From: M3007 sp041741155
Lineage (GTDB): Bacteria > Bacteroidota > Bacteroidia > Chitinophagales > Saprospiraceae
NCBI GenBank assembly: GCA_041741155.1
Contig: JBGSKO010000104.1
Span: 1 to 64,000 of the forward strand
Reading direction: 5' to 3'
DNA: 64,000 nt
The translations under genes and the position numbers were made by a program. Shown here one piece after another: positions 8,614 to 17,861 of the stretch. The notes under the pieces were generated by a model that ran no database searches, was not told the origin of the DNA, and saw nothing but the letters and a program-made list of their open reading frames with translations. Within the stretch, counting starts at the first letter, position 1. Each line of letters opens with the position of its first letter.

Positions 8614-8712
8614 GTTGAAAGGTTGAGGGGGTTGAGAAAGTTGAGGGGGTTGAGACGCGCGTCTCAACCCCCTCAACCCTTCTCAACTTTCTCAACCCTT
8701 TTCTCAACCCCC
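8614..8712. repeat. GTTGAG 9-nt array with inverted second arm, between convergent genes
   Basis: The left arm has units of GTTGAGNNN in 9-nt register (622, 631, 640, 649). The right arm is NNNCTCAAC with two units lengthened to 10 and 12 nt. The centre is the perfect palindrome GAGACGCGCGTCTC, and about 27 bp either side of the centre pair without mismatch. The whole region could form a hairpin of roughly 50 bp serving as a bidirectional terminator for the genes ending at 8611 and 8717. Confidence 0.85.
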
Positions 8713-8716
8713 TTCA

Positions 8717-9496
8717 TCATCCTATCCTCTGTAAAATCATCTCCGACAAGTCGTACACCATGACCTGCTCATTTTTTTCCTTGGCCTTCAGGCCGTCTTG
8801 CAGCATGGTAATGCAGAAGGGGCAGTTTGCGACGACCGCCATAGGGTCTGTTGCAAGAGCTTCCTCGATGCGTTCAATGTTGATGCGTTTGTCGCCGGGC
8901 TCGTCTTCTTTCCACATTTGGGCGCCGCCGGCGCCACAGCAGAGGCCGTTTTTGCGGGAGCGCTTCATTTCCACCAGATCCACGTCAAGGGCTTCGAGCA
9001 GTGCACGCGGCGCTTCATATACATCATTGGCGCGGCCGAGGTAACAGGAGTCGTGGTAGGTAATGCGCTGGCCCTGAAATGCGCCGCCTTCCTTCATTTT
9101 CAGGCGCCCCGAAGTAATAAGCTCCTGCAAAAGTTGGGTGTGGTGGACTACTTCGTAGTTGCCGCCGAGCGCGGGGTATTCGTTTTTCAGCACATTGAAA
9201 CAGTGCGGACAAGCAGCTACGATTTTTTTCACACCGTACATATTCAGCGTCTCGATGTTCATCATAGCCGTCATTTGAAATAAAAACTCGTTGCCCGCGC
9301 GGCGGGCAGGATCGCCCGTGCAGCGCTCCTCATTGCCGAGAATGGCGAACTCGACACCGGCGTGGTTCAGGATTTCACAGAGCGCCCTGGTCACCTTCTG
9401 GGCGCGGGTATCGAAGGAGCCGGCACAGCCGACCCAAAAGAGTATTTCGGGCGTGCGGCCCTCGGATTGCAGTTCGGATATAGTTTTAGCGAGCAT
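8717..9496 (-). CDS. CCG-domain iron-sulfur oxidoreductase subunit (HdrB/LutA/GlpC-like)
   Basis: This 259-residue protein has two CCG-type cysteine-rich domains: first GCAGSFDTRAQ, ERCTGDPARRAG and CPHCFN (about 22-115); second HDSCYLGR, GLCCGAGG and NCPFC (about 150-235). These bind iron-sulfur clusters in heterodisulfide reductase B, lactate-utilisation and glycerol-3-phosphate dehydrogenase subunits. The ATG at 9496 is chosen because the upstream in-frame extension is translated 7-nt repeat. Its partner is the membrane 4Fe-4S protein starting at 10,903, whose gene ends 99 bp upstream. Together they probably pass electrons between a soluble dehydrogenase and the quinone pool; the partner enzyme is unknown. 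Confidence 0.85.
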   Translation of the reverse strand: MLAKTISELQSEGRTPEILFWVGCAGSFDTRAQKVTRALCEILNHAGVEFAILGNEERCTGDPARRAGNEFLFQMTAMMNIETLNMYGVKKIVAACPHCFNVLKNEYPALGGNYEVVHHTQLLQELITSGRLKMKEGGAFQGQRITYHDSCYLGRANDVYEAPRALLEALDVDLVEMKRSRKNGLCCGAGGAQMWKEDEPGDKRINIERIEEALATDPMAVVANCPFCITMLQDGLKAKEKNEQVMVYDLSEMILQRIG

Positions 9497-9505
9497 AACG
9501 CTTGG

Positions 9506-9603
9506 TAGTGATGAGTGATGAGTGATGAGCGATGAGTGGCGAGCTATGCGTGATGAGCTATGAGTTGTGCAGAGCATTTTAAAACTCATAGCTCATCACT
9601 CTC
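9506..9603. repeat. GAGTGAT/GAGCTAT 7-nt array with inverted second arm
   Basis: Nine 7-nt units run in strict register from 9506 to 9568 (TAGTGAT, GAGTGAT, GAGCGAT, GAGCTAT and variants). The complementary arm AACTCAT, AGCTCAT, CACTCTC is at 9583-9603. The stop codon of the minus-strand Fe-S gene (9596-9598) lies inside this second arm. The array fills the gap between two genes of one operon. Confidence 0.85.
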
Positions 9604-10903
9604 GCCACGCTGCCCGCTCTTCGCTCATGGCCCAGGCAGCGCCGTTGTTTTCGATAGCATTGAACAGCGGCAGCCAATCGCTGGGACCGGCAGAGAGGGT
9701 CAGAATTTCGTAGCGGCGCATTTGTACAATGATGTCCAACGGATTGATGAGCACGGGGCAAGCCTCCACACAAGCGTTGCAAGTGGTACAGGCGTGCAAT
9801 TCTTCCGGCGTGATGTAGTCAAACAGGTTTTTGCCGTCGGCATAGTTTTCCTGCGTTTGCCGGCCCGCCGCAATAGCCGCGCCCACTTCTTCAGCGCGGT
9901 CGCGCACGTCCATCATGATCTTGCGCGGGCTCAGTTTTTTGCCGGTCAGGTTGGCCGGGCAAGCAGCGGTGCAGCGCCCGCACTCCGTGCAGGAATACGC
10001 TTGCAGCAGGTTTTTCCAGCTAAGGGAAAACACATCGTTGGCGCCAAACTCCGGCACCTCGACGGGCGCTTCGGGATCGGGCTGCTCCATGCCCATCATG
10101 ATGCGCACTTCTTTTTGCACATCGGGCATATTGGCGATCTCGCCCTTGGGCGTAAGGCGCGCGTACCACGTATTGGGAAATGCCAGCAGGATGTGCAGGT
10201 GCTTGGAGTACGGCAGGTAGCACAAAAAACCAAACACAGTGAAAATATGCAGCCACCAGCCGAAACGCTCCACGGCCACTACGGCGCCATCGCTGAGGCC
10301 GCCGAACAACGCCGGGCCGAGCCAGCTGCTCACCGCGAAGGCGCCCGTCGGGCCGTAATGTTCTGCGCCCCGGCTTTGCAGCACCTGATCGCCGCCGTTC
10401 ATACAAAATATGCCGGTGATGAGGACGATTTCGCCCAGCAGGATCAGGTTAGCGTCGCGCGCAGGCCAGCCTTTCATCTCGGGTTTCCAAAAGCGCGGTA
10501 CCTTGAGCAGGTTCCGGCGGGCAAGAAAAATGACCGTGGCGACAAAAGCCAGCACAGAGAGGATTTCGATGAAACTGATGATGAACGTGTAAAACCCGCC
10601 GAGGTAGGGCGCGAAAAACCGGTGGTTGCCCGTGAGACCGTCCACCAGGATCTCGAACAGTTCGATTTGTGTGATGACAAACGCAACGTAGATAAACAAG
10701 TGCAGCACCGCAGGCAGCATGTTTTTGAACATCTTCTTTTGGCCGAAAGCCACCAGCAGCATCGTTCGCCAACGATCGGATGTATTGCCGTCCGTTTTTT
10801 CAGCCTTGCCGAGGTGAATATTTCGCCAAATCCGTCCGTATCCTTTTGCGGAAAACCAACCCGCAGCGGCCAGTACCGCAATGAAAAGTAGTGTTTGAAA
10901 CAT
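9596..10903 (-). CDS. Membrane-bound 4Fe-4S oxidoreductase (NarI-like plus ferredoxin domain)
   Basis: This 435-residue protein begins MFQTLLFIAVLAAAGW at the ATG at 10,903. Five to six hydrophobic helices (about 1-230) resemble the gamma subunit of nitrate reductase/heterodisulfide reductase, with several histidines that may bind heme. Two 4Fe-4S motifs follow: CTECGRCTAACP and CTTCNACVEACP, in a HdrC/LutB-like domain. The C-terminus ends AWRE just before the 7-nt array. With the downstream CCG protein it forms a common Bacteroidota two-gene unit of unproven substrate; I infer a quinone-linked electron transfer complex. Confidence 0.85.
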   Translation of the reverse strand: MFQTLLFIAVLAAAGWFSAKGYGRIWRNIHLGKAEKTDGNTSDRWRTMLLVAFGQKKMFKNMLPAVLHLFIYVAFVITQIELFEILVDGLTGNHRFFAPYLGGFYTFIISFIEILSVLAFVATVIFLARRNLLKVPRFWKPEMKGWPARDANLILLGEIVLITGIFCMNGGDQVLQSRGAEHYGPTGAFAVSSWLGPALFGGLSDGAVVAVERFGWWLHIFTVFGFLCYLPYSKHLHILLAFPNTWYARLTPKGEIANMPDVQKEVRIMMGMEQPDPEAPVEVPEFGANDVFSLSWKNLLQAYSCTECGRCTAACPANLTGKKLSPRKIMMDVRDRAEEVGAAIAAGRQTQENYADGKNLFDYITPEELHACTTCNACVEACPVLINPLDIIVQMRRYEILTLSAGPSDWLPLFNAIENNGAAWAMSEERAAWRE

Positions 10904-11026
10904 AAATAATGTTTTGCCGGCGAAAAGTACAGCGATAACGACGGATTTTTGCACTTGTTCGCACAGAGTTTTCTCCACCAAAACAGACAAACACCAAAAC
11001 ACACAAACACACAAAAATTCAAAACC
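10904..11026. other. Divergent intergenic region with A/C-rich short repeat
   Basis: The gap between the minus-strand Fe-S gene and the plus-strand phosphoribosyltransferase gene. Its second half (10,980-11,015) is made of words such as ACAGACAAACACC and ACACAAACACAC, related in style to the inverted repeat at 20,891-21,000. Both promoters must lie here, but no clear TAnnTTTG element is visible. Confidence 0.5.
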
Positions 11027-11527
11027 ATGCAAATACTGGACGACCGGCAAATCCGGCAAAAGATCAAGCGCCTGGCCATCGAAATCCTGGAACGTCATTT
11101 CGGCGAACCGGAGATCATTCTCGCCGGGCTGAACAACAACGGCGTAGAGTTCGCCCAACTGCTGCTGAACGAACTGGCCCCCATCGCGCCGCCCGGCATG
11201 ACTCTCACCCCTACCCGCATCCAGCTCAACCCGGCCAACCCACTCGAATACCCGCCCAGCATAGACTTGCCCGCCGAACAACTGCGCGGCAAACCAATCA
11301 TCCTCGTGGACGATGTGGCCAACACCGGCCGCACGATTTTCTACGCGGTGCAGCCGCTGCTGTCCGTCCTTCCTCAAAAAGTGGAAGTAGCGGTACTCGT
11401 GGACCGCAAGCACAAGTCCTTCCCCATCAAAGCCGACTACGTCGGGTTGTCGCTGTACACCACCATGCGCGACGATATTGACGTGCAACTCCGGGGCGGA
11501 GTAGATATGGCGGCGTATCTCCGGTAA
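11027..11527 (+). CDS. PyrR/Apt-like phosphoribosyltransferase
   Basis: This 166-residue type I phosphoribosyltransferase has the PRPP-binding loop IILVDDVANTGRT (about 90-102), preceded by a conserved hydrophobic strand. The N-terminus ILDDRQIRQKIKRLAIEILE resembles PyrR proteins, which regulate pyrimidine genes and carry uracil phosphoribosyltransferase activity. The ATG at 11,027 is chosen because the upstream in-frame region is repetitive A/C-rich sequence. No pyr genes are adjacent, so a regulatory role cannot be supported; hypoxanthine or uracil salvage is also possible. Confidence 0.8.
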   Translation: MQILDDRQIRQKIKRLAIEILERHFGEPEIILAGLNNNGVEFAQLLLNELAPIAPPGMTLTPTRIQLNPANPLEYPPSIDLPAEQLRGKPIILVDDVANTGRTIFYAVQPLLSVLPQKVEVAVLVDRKHKSFPIKADYVGLSLYTTMRDDIDVQLRGGVDMAAYLR

Positions 11528-11556
11528 GCATGTTGGTACGATCCCACCTGTTGCGT

Positions 11557-11600
11557 GTTCTCAACTTTCTACACCTTTTCAACCGCTCTCAACTTCACTA
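11557..11600. repeat. Degenerate CTCAAC 9-nt repeat upstream of the amidase gene
   Basis: The words CTCAACTTT, CTACACCTTT, TCAACCGCT and CTCAACTTC follow each other with about 9-nt spacing just before the amidase ATG at 11,603. They look like an eroded single arm of the GTTGAG family seen at 8,614 and 46,560. Confidence 0.55.
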
Positions 11601-11602
11601 TA

Positions 11603-13159
11603 ATGCGCCACACTCTACAGCTCATCCTTTCGCTCTGCGCTGCCATTTCCTTTTCAGCCCAGCTACACGCACAGCGGGTCGTTGATCTGGACGAATACAC
11701 TATCGCCCAATTGCAGGAAGGATATCGGGGCGGCGCCTATACCACGCAAGAAGTCGTGGCTTACTACCTGCACTGGATTGAATCCATAGACCGCACCGGC
11801 CCGGCCCTGAATTCCGTCCTGCAACTCAACCCGGACGCCCTGGAAATTGCCCGGCAACTGGACGAGGAGCGCCGCGCCGGCAAGGTGCGCGGCCCCCTGC
11901 ACGGCGTACCCGTTTTGTTAAAAGACAATATTGACACCCACGACAAGATGGAAACTACGGCAGGTTCGCGGGCAATGAAAGGCTCGTACCCCTTGCAGGA
12001 CAGTTGGGTGGCTGCAAAATTGCGCGAAGCCGGCGCCGTCATTCTCGGTAAAACCAACCTGAGTGAATGGGCCAATTTCCGCGGCGATTTGTCCATCAGC
12101 GGCTGGAGCGGACTCGGGGGCCAAACGCGGAACCCGTACAGCCTGGACCGCAACCCCTGTGGGTCAAGTTCCGGCTCCGGCGTAGCGGTGTCGGCCAACC
12201 TGTGTATGGTTGCCATCGGTACCGAAACCAACGGCTCCATCGTGTGCCCGGCCACCGCCAACGGCATAGTCGGCCTAAAACCCACCGTCGGCCTCATCAG
12301 CCGGTCGGGCATTATCCCGATTTCGTACACCCAGGATACGCCCGGCCCTATGGCGCGCACCGTCACAGATGCCGCTATTTGCCTCGGAGCCTTGACAGGC
12401 GTGGATGCATCCGACGCCAAAACCCTGCCCAGCGCAGGCAAAGCCCACCGCGACTACACCAAATTTTTGAAAAAAGACGGCCTGAAAGGCAAACGCATCG
12501 GGTGGAACAAAGGAACCGCCGGGCAGCATTTCAAAGTGGATGCCCTGATGCAGCAAGCCATCGAACACCTGAAAAGTCAGGGTGCGGAAATCATCGAACT
12601 GGACGCCATTTCAGAAACCAACGCCAACGGAATGTCCTTCGAGGTTATGTTGTACGAGTTCAAGGACGGGCTGAACAAGTATTTCGCCGCACTCGGCTCC
12701 GCAGCGCCCATCAAAAGCGTACAGGAACTCATTGCCTTCAATGCGGCCGACTCCATTGAGTTGAAGTTTTTCAACCAGGAACTGCTCCTCATGGCGCAGT
12801 CCAAGGGCGATCTGAAGGACAGCACCTACCTGAATGCACTCGCCGGTATGCAAAAAGCCATGCGCGAGGACGGCATAGACCGGGTCATGGATCTGCATCG
12901 GCTGGACGCGATTATCGCCCCGACAGGCGCTCCGGCATGGAAAACAGACCCGGTAAACGGCGACCACTACATGCTCGGCACATCCTCGCCGGCAGCCATC
13001 GCAGGCTACCCCAACATCTCGGTGCCGATGGGCTTCGTGGATGACCTGCCGGTAGGTATGTCATTTTTTGGCCGGGCATGGAGCGAACCGGTGCTTCTGG
13101 AAATTGCTTACGCGTACGAACAGGGCACGAAGCACCGCAAACAGCCGAGGTTTCGGTGA
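11603..13159 (+). CDS. Exported amidase-signature hydrolase
   Basis: This 518-residue enzyme has a signal peptide (about 1-22, ending LHAQ) followed by the amidase-signature fold. The catalytic triad is visible: Lys107 in VLLKDNID, cis-Ser188 in CGSSSGSG and the nucleophile Ser212 in ETNGSIVCPA. Length fits the peptide-amidase group rather than GatA, which is cytoplasmic and lacks a signal. It probably hydrolyses amide bonds of peptides or N-acyl compounds in the periplasm or outside the cell. The earlier in-frame start is rejected because it would begin in repeat sequence and push the signal peptide inward. It stands alone between a phosphoribosyltransferase and a convergent barrel gene. Confidence 0.88.
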   Translation: MRHTLQLILSLCAAISFSAQLHAQRVVDLDEYTIAQLQEGYRGGAYTTQEVVAYYLHWIESIDRTGPALNSVLQLNPDALEIARQLDEERRAGKVRGPLHGVPVLLKDNIDTHDKMETTAGSRAMKGSYPLQDSWVAAKLREAGAVILGKTNLSEWANFRGDLSISGWSGLGGQTRNPYSLDRNPCGSSSGSGVAVSANLCMVAIGTETNGSIVCPATANGIVGLKPTVGLISRSGIIPISYTQDTPGPMARTVTDAAICLGALTGVDASDAKTLPSAGKAHRDYTKFLKKDGLKGKRIGWNKGTAGQHFKVDALMQQAIEHLKSQGAEIIELDAISETNANGMSFEVMLYEFKDGLNKYFAALGSAAPIKSVQELIAFNAADSIELKFFNQELLLMAQSKGDLKDSTYLNALAGMQKAMREDGIDRVMDLHRLDAIIAPTGAPAWKTDPVNGDHYMLGTSSPAAIAGYPNISVPMGFVDDLPVGMSFFGRAWSEPVLLEIAYAYEQGTKHRKQPRFR

Positions 13160-13205
13160 TGCGGTTCACCCCGAACATTCAAAACGGACCAGTCAATTTG
13201 TGTTT

Positions 13206-13769
13206 TCAGAACCGGTACCCGAAATGGGCATTAAAGCCCAATCCCAGGGACCCTTCCTCGTAGTAGCTGTAGTTAACGTAGAGGTCGGTTGTCAGGCCAA
13301 TACCGAAAACGAAGCGCTCCCCCACAGCAGTGGAAAATCCAGCATCGGCGCCGAAACCGACGAAGGCATCGTTGATGTCCTTCACGATGTCGTAAACCTT
13401 CTCGCCCGTTCTGCTTTCTTTGAGCGTATGGGAATAGCGGTTGTAACTTCCGTGTGCGCCAAGGTAGAATCCTTGAAAGGCATCTTTGCTGTACCACTTG
13501 ATGCCGGGCTGGAGCACCAACACCCGTTCCAGAAGCCGCCAGCGCCCCGGCCGGTCGTGGGCGGAATTGGAGAGCAGGTAACCCGCCGAGAAGCCTATCG
13601 CCGTTTTGTTTTTCAGGATGCTCTCAAAATCGAGTACCGGCCCAATAGCATTTAACTCGGAGGCGGTCAATGTACCCGGCCCGACGGATACCATACTCTT
13701 TTGTGCGAAGATCAGGTTGGAGCCAAGCAGGCAGGCAAGCAGCAAAATAAGTGGTGTGTTTTTCATCAA
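13206..13769 (-). CDS. Small outer-membrane barrel-like protein of unknown function
   Basis: This protein is 187 residues with a clear signal peptide (MMKNTPLILLLACLLGSNLIF, cleavage after AQ) and a mature part with alternating strands ending in HFGYRF. A terminal aromatic residue and patterns such as IGFSAGYLLSN and GFYLGAHGSYNRYS suggest an eight-strand beta-barrel. The start could equally be the second Met at 13,766. I do not recognise a specific family. It is convergent with the amidase gene across a 46-bp gap. Confidence 0.7.
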   Translation of the reverse strand: MMKNTPLILLLACLLGSNLIFAQKSMVSVGPGTLTASELNAIGPVLDFESILKNKTAIGFSAGYLLSNSAHDRPGRWRLLERVLVLQPGIKWYSKDAFQGFYLGAHGSYNRYSHTLKESRTGEKVYDIVKDINDAFVGFGADAGFSTAVGERFVFGIGLTTDLYVNYSYYEEGSLGLGFNAHFGYRF

Positions 13770-13916
13770 CGTTAAGTTTTAAATCGGCCTAAAAATCCGC
13801 AGGAAAACCCGATGAACACAAAAAGGCCGACAGGGTTTAGGTCTTTTTTAACTTATTCCCGCCTCGGGGTTGTATCAAAAGGTATCGAGATATTTTTGCT
13901 CCAAATGTTATTCAAA

Positions 13917-13945
13917 TGCACCGCAGAGACGCGGAGAACGGTGAA
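13917..13945 (+). repeat. CCGCAGAGACGC-type repeat remnant
   Basis: The words CACCGCAGAGACGCGGAGAA belong to the 7-nt GCAGAGA-style repeats that are common between genes in many environmental bacteria. Here it is a single short copy upstream of the GH3 gene, and an in-frame ATG inside it makes the ORF look longer than the gene. Confidence 0.5.
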
Positions 13946-13993
13946 CACACCACCCCAGGCGACTTTCCCAAACTTATCCGCACCTTTGCCCCC

Positions 13994-16963
13994 ATGAAAT
14001 TCGTGCCCTGCCGCCCGTACCTGCTACCCGTTTTCGTCCTGCTCACAGCATTTTTTGCCCTGAGCGCCAACCGGAATATTCGTTTCAACCTAGCCCGGAA
14101 CCTCGACCCGCTGGAGGCGATCTGGGTGGATTCGGTATTCAACACCCTCACGCCGGACGAGCGTCTTGGCCAGTTGTTTATGATCCGCGCACACTCCGAC
14201 AAAGGCCCGGAGTACGAGCATGCGGTGGAAGATATCATCCGAACCTACCGCGTGGGCGGACTCTGCTTTTTCCAGGGCACACCCGAGCGCCAGGCCGAAC
14301 TCACCAACCGATACCAGGCCCTGTGCGACAGCCTGCCCCTGCTCATTTCCATGGACGCCGAATGGGGGCTCGGCATGCGCCTGCGCGAAAGCACCATTTC
14401 GTATCCCAAGCAGATCATGCTCGGCGCCATCTGCGACAACCGCCTGATTTATGACATGGGACGCGACCTCGCCCGGCAGTGCCGGCGCCTCGGCGTACAC
14501 ATCAATTTTGCCCCGGTGGCCGATGTGAACAATAACCCCGCAAACCCCGTCATCAACGATCGCTCCTTTGGCGAAGACCGCAACAACGTGGCCGCCAAAT
14601 GTTTCCAGTACATGATGGGCCTGCAGGACGGCGGCGTGCTGGCTTGCGCCAAACATTTCCCCGGACACGGCGACACCGACGTGGACTCCCACCTCGACCT
14701 GCCCCTCATTTCCCATTCCTACGAACGCCTCGACAGTCTCGAACTTTTCCCCTTTCGCGCCATGGCCCTGTACGGTGTGGGCGGCGTCATGGTGGCCCAC
14801 CTCAATGTGCCTGCCCTCGACCCGCGTCCCAACCGCCCCACCACCCTGAGCCATCCCGTTGTCACCGATTTGCTGCGCAAAAAACTCGGCTTCGAGGGCC
14901 TCATTTTCACCGACGCCATGGAAATGGAAGGCGTGGCCAAATACTTCCAGCCCGGCCAGGCAGACCTGGAAGCCCTGCGCGCCGGCAACGATATCATCCT
15001 GCTGCCTGCTGATGTGGGTGCCGCCATCGCCGCCATCCGCACTGCCCTGACCGACGGCTCGCTCGACCAGAATCAGGTGGACGAGAGCGTCCGCCGCGTG
15101 CTGCGCGCCAAGTACCGCTTCGGCCTCACCCGGCCCCAGCGCGTGGACACCAACAACATCCGCCGCGACCTCAACCGCCCCGAATCCCTGGTGCTGAAAC
15201 GCCGCCTCATCGAACATTCCCTCACCCTCGTACGCGACCGGGCGAACCTGGCGGGTTTTGAAAACCTGGAAAAGTACCGCTTCGCCACGTTGGCCATAGG
15301 CGATACCAACCGCACCGTATTCCAAAATACCTGTGGTTTTTACGCCCCCATGGCGCATTTCAATTTGCCCAAAAACATAGACTCGCTGGACTTTCAGCCG
15401 CTGCTGGATACCCTGCGCACGTTCGACGTGGTGCTCGTGAGCCTGCACGATATGAGCCGCCGTCCGGAAACCAATTTTGGCCTAAGCCCGAACCGCATTG
15501 CGCTCGTGCAGCGCCTGTGCGAGCAAAGCAACACCGTGGCACTCACGGTATTCGGCAACCCGTACAGCCTGAAATTTTTCGAGTCCGCCCCTACCCTCCT
15601 CCAGGCGTTCAGCGAGGACGCGATGACCCAGGAAATCGCCGCGCAGGCCCTCTTCGGGGCCGCCGACCTCAGCGGCACACTGCCGGTAACCGCCGCGCCC
15701 GCAGCGCGGCAAGGGCAGGGCATCGAACGGCATTTCGCCGACAGGCGCATGGGCTACGACCTGCCGGAAGCCGTCGGCCTCAGCAGCGACACCTTGCTCC
15801 TGCTGGACTCCCTCGCAGCCGAACTCATCGCCGAGGGTGCGGCCCCCGGCTGCCAGGTACTTGTGGCCAAAGACGGCAAAATCGTGTGGCATAAAGCCTA
15901 CGGTCGCCACACCTACGACACCACCGCGCAGCGCGTGACGCTCGACGACCTGTACGACCTGGCCTCCATCACCAAGGTAGCGGCCACCACCCTGGCCGTC
16001 ATGCACCGCGTGGATGCCGGGGAAATGGACGTGGACAAACCCATGAGCACCTACGTGCCGGAGTTGCGGAATACCGACAAGAAAGACCTCACGGTAGCGG
16101 AAATCCTCGTGCACCAGGCGGGCTTGCAGGCGTGGATTCCATTTTATGAAAAAACGCTGATCGGGCTGGGCCGCCCCTCGCCGGACATTTACCACCCCGT
16201 GGCGATGACCTGCTACGAGATACCCGTGGCCAAAGACCTGTACATGGCCGACGACTATGCGGACACCGTTTGGAACCGGATTTTCACCTCGCCGTTGCGT
16301 TCGGAAAAATCGTACAAGTACTCCGACCTCGGCCTGTACCTCACGGCGCGGGCATTGCAAAACCTGAATGGGCAGCCGCTGGATGTGTTTACCCGGCGTA
16401 CGTTTTACCGACCGCTGGGCTTGGCCACAGCCATGTTCAACCCGTGGCAGCAGGGCCTGACCGACCGCTGCGTGCCCACCGAAGACGACAACTATTTCCG
16501 CCAGCAGCGGCTACAGGGCTATGTACACGACATGGGCGCCGCCATGCTGGGCGGGGTGAGCGGCCACGCCGGGCTGTTCAGCAATGCCAACGACCTGGCC
16601 AAAATTTTCCAGATGCTGCTCAACAAGGGCGAATACGCCGGGCGGCGCTACCTGAAATCCGGGACGGTGACGCGGTTCACCACGCGCTATCCGGGCAGCA
16701 CCCGCCGGGGCATTGGTTTCGACATGAAAGAGCTGGATGCCAAACAGTCGCAGAACATGAGCGCGCTGGCCGGGCCGAACACCTTCGGGCACACGGGTTT
16801 CACCGGCAACGCCGTGTGGGCCGACCCCGATCACAACCTGATTTTTGTGTTTTTGTCCAACCGGACGTTTCCGAGCATGAACAACAACAAACTGATCAAC
16901 GGAAACTACCGACCACGGATGCAGGAGGTAGTTTATCGGGCGATGGGGGTAAAGGAACCGTAA
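13994..16963 (+). CDS. GH3 beta-N-acetylhexosaminidase fused to a class C beta-lactamase-like domain
   Basis: This 989-residue protein has a signal/anchor at about 8-26. A GH3 N-terminal barrel (about 45-385) carries the NagZ-type motif KHFPGHGDT starting at Lys220, whose Asp/His loop supplies the general acid, and the nucleophile Asp307 in FTDAMEMEG. After a GH3 C-terminal-like part (about 390-600), a serine beta-lactamase/DD-peptidase fold (about 615-985) shows SITK (Ser658, Lys661), YSD at 776 in place of YxN, and HTG at 933. This fusion is known in Bacteroidota and suggests combined cleavage of glycan and peptide parts of peptidoglycan fragments in the periplasm. ATG at 13,994 gives the signal peptide. 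AMP nucleosidase follows 46 bp downstream. Confidence 0.92.
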   Translation: MKFVPCRPYLLPVFVLLTAFFALSANRNIRFNLARNLDPLEAIWVDSVFNTLTPDERLGQLFMIRAHSDKGPEYEHAVEDIIRTYRVGGLCFFQGTPERQAELTNRYQALCDSLPLLISMDAEWGLGMRLRESTISYPKQIMLGAICDNRLIYDMGRDLARQCRRLGVHINFAPVADVNNNPANPVINDRSFGEDRNNVAAKCFQYMMGLQDGGVLACAKHFPGHGDTDVDSHLDLPLISHSYERLDSLELFPFRAMALYGVGGVMVAHLNVPALDPRPNRPTTLSHPVVTDLLRKKLGFEGLIFTDAMEMEGVAKYFQPGQADLEALRAGNDIILLPADVGAAIAAIRTALTDGSLDQNQVDESVRRVLRAKYRFGLTRPQRVDTNNIRRDLNRPESLVLKRRLIEHSLTLVRDRANLAGFENLEKYRFATLAIGDTNRTVFQNTCGFYAPMAHFNLPKNIDSLDFQPLLDTLRTFDVVLVSLHDMSRRPETNFGLSPNRIALVQRLCEQSNTVALTVFGNPYSLKFFESAPTLLQAFSEDAMTQEIAAQALFGAADLSGTLPVTAAPAARQGQGIERHFADRRMGYDLPEAVGLSSDTLLLLDSLAAELIAEGAAPGCQVLVAKDGKIVWHKAYGRHTYDTTAQRVTLDDLYDLASITKVAATTLAVMHRVDAGEMDVDKPMSTYVPELRNTDKKDLTVAEILVHQAGLQAWIPFYEKTLIGLGRPSPDIYHPVAMTCYEIPVAKDLYMADDYADTVWNRIFTSPLRSEKSYKYSDLGLYLTARALQNLNGQPLDVFTRRTFYRPLGLATAMFNPWQQGLTDRCVPTEDDNYFRQQRLQGYVHDMGAAMLGGVSGHAGLFSNANDLAKIFQMLLNKGEYAGRRYLKSGTVTRFTTRYPGSTRRGIGFDMKELDAKQSQNMSALAGPNTFGHTGFTGNAVWADPDHNLIFVFLSNRTFPSMNNNKLINGNYRPRMQEVVYRAMGVKEP

Positions 16964-17009
16964 GCACACCACTCACAACTTTTCCTTTTCTTTGCCAACA
17001 AAAAGCATC

Positions 17010-17861
17010 ATGGACGAATCCACGCACCCTATCTCCCACGAAGACCTGACGGCAGCAGCCCACGAACTGGAGACCCGGCAAAAGACCGCCAAAGAGCACA
17101 TCGTAAAGGATTGGCTGCCGCGCTATACAGGTATGCCACTGGAAAAATTCGGCGATTATATCCTCCTCGTCAACTTCGGCAGCTACGTGCGGATGTTCGC
17201 CGACAAGCACGATGTGCCGGTGTACGGCGCCGACAGGCCCATGCAGGCTGCTACTGCCGAGCATATTACCATCATCAACTTCGGAATCGGAAGCCCCAAT
17301 GCGGGCCTGATCGTGGATTTACTGGAGGCCATACGGCCGTCTGCGGTCCTTTTTTTAGGCAAATGTGGCGGCCTGCGCACAGGCAAAAACCACGTCGGCG
17401 ACCTCATCCTGCCCATCGCAGCCATCCGGGGCGAGGGCACCAGCAATGACTACCTGCCCGCCGAGGTGCCTGCACTACCGGCATTCGCCCTGCAAAAGGC
17501 TATCTCCACCACCATCCGCGATCACGAGCGCGACTACTGGACCGGCGTGGTTTATACCACCAACAAACGCCTGTGGGAACACCGCGAAGACTTCAAACAG
17601 CGCCTGCGCGACCTGCGCTGCCACGCCATAGATATGGAAACGGCTACCATCTTTGTGGCAGCCTTTAAAAACCGGATTCCTGTCGGGGCCCTGCTTCTTG
17701 TAAGCGATATGCCTATGACCCACGACGGCATCAAGACCGAAGCCAGCGACAAACAGGTGACAGCCAATTTCGCCCAAATCCATCTGGATATTGGCGTGGA
17801 TTCCCTCAAACAATTGATCAACAAAGGGACCACGGTGAAGCACCTGCGGTTTGAAGATTGA
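17010..17861 (+). CDS. amn: AMP nucleosidase
   Basis: This enzyme hydrolyses AMP to adenine and ribose 5-phosphate. The 283-residue product matches the shorter Bacteroidota Amn type: a helical N-terminal stretch (THPISHEDLTAAAHELE) and a phosphorylase/nucleosidase fold with NFGIGSPNAG, VLFLGKCGGL and the purine-site segment AIDMETATIFVAAF, whose Met-Glu pair binds ribose. The ATG at 17,010 is preferred to an upstream in-frame TTG. The stop codon TGA (17,859-17,861) is part of the first unit of the CGATTNNNN array, so the array begins inside the gene end. Confidence 0.9.
   Translation: MDESTHPISHEDLTAAAHELETRQKTAKEHIVKDWLPRYTGMPLEKFGDYILLVNFGSYVRMFADKHDVPVYGADRPMQAATAEHITIINFGIGSPNAGLIVDLLEAIRPSAVLFLGKCGGLRTGKNHVGDLILPIAAIRGEGTSNDYLPAEVPALPAFALQKAISTTIRDHERDYWTGVVYTTNKRLWEHREDFKQRLRDLRCHAIDMETATIFVAAFKNRIPVGALLLVSDMPMTHDGIKTEASDKQVTANFAQIHLDIGVDSLKQLINKGTTVKHLRFED

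Noticed and set aside
9560..10891. 443-codon plus-strand ORF
   Set aside because: Antisense to the iron-sulfur oxidoreductase gene, whose cluster motifs are unmistakable.
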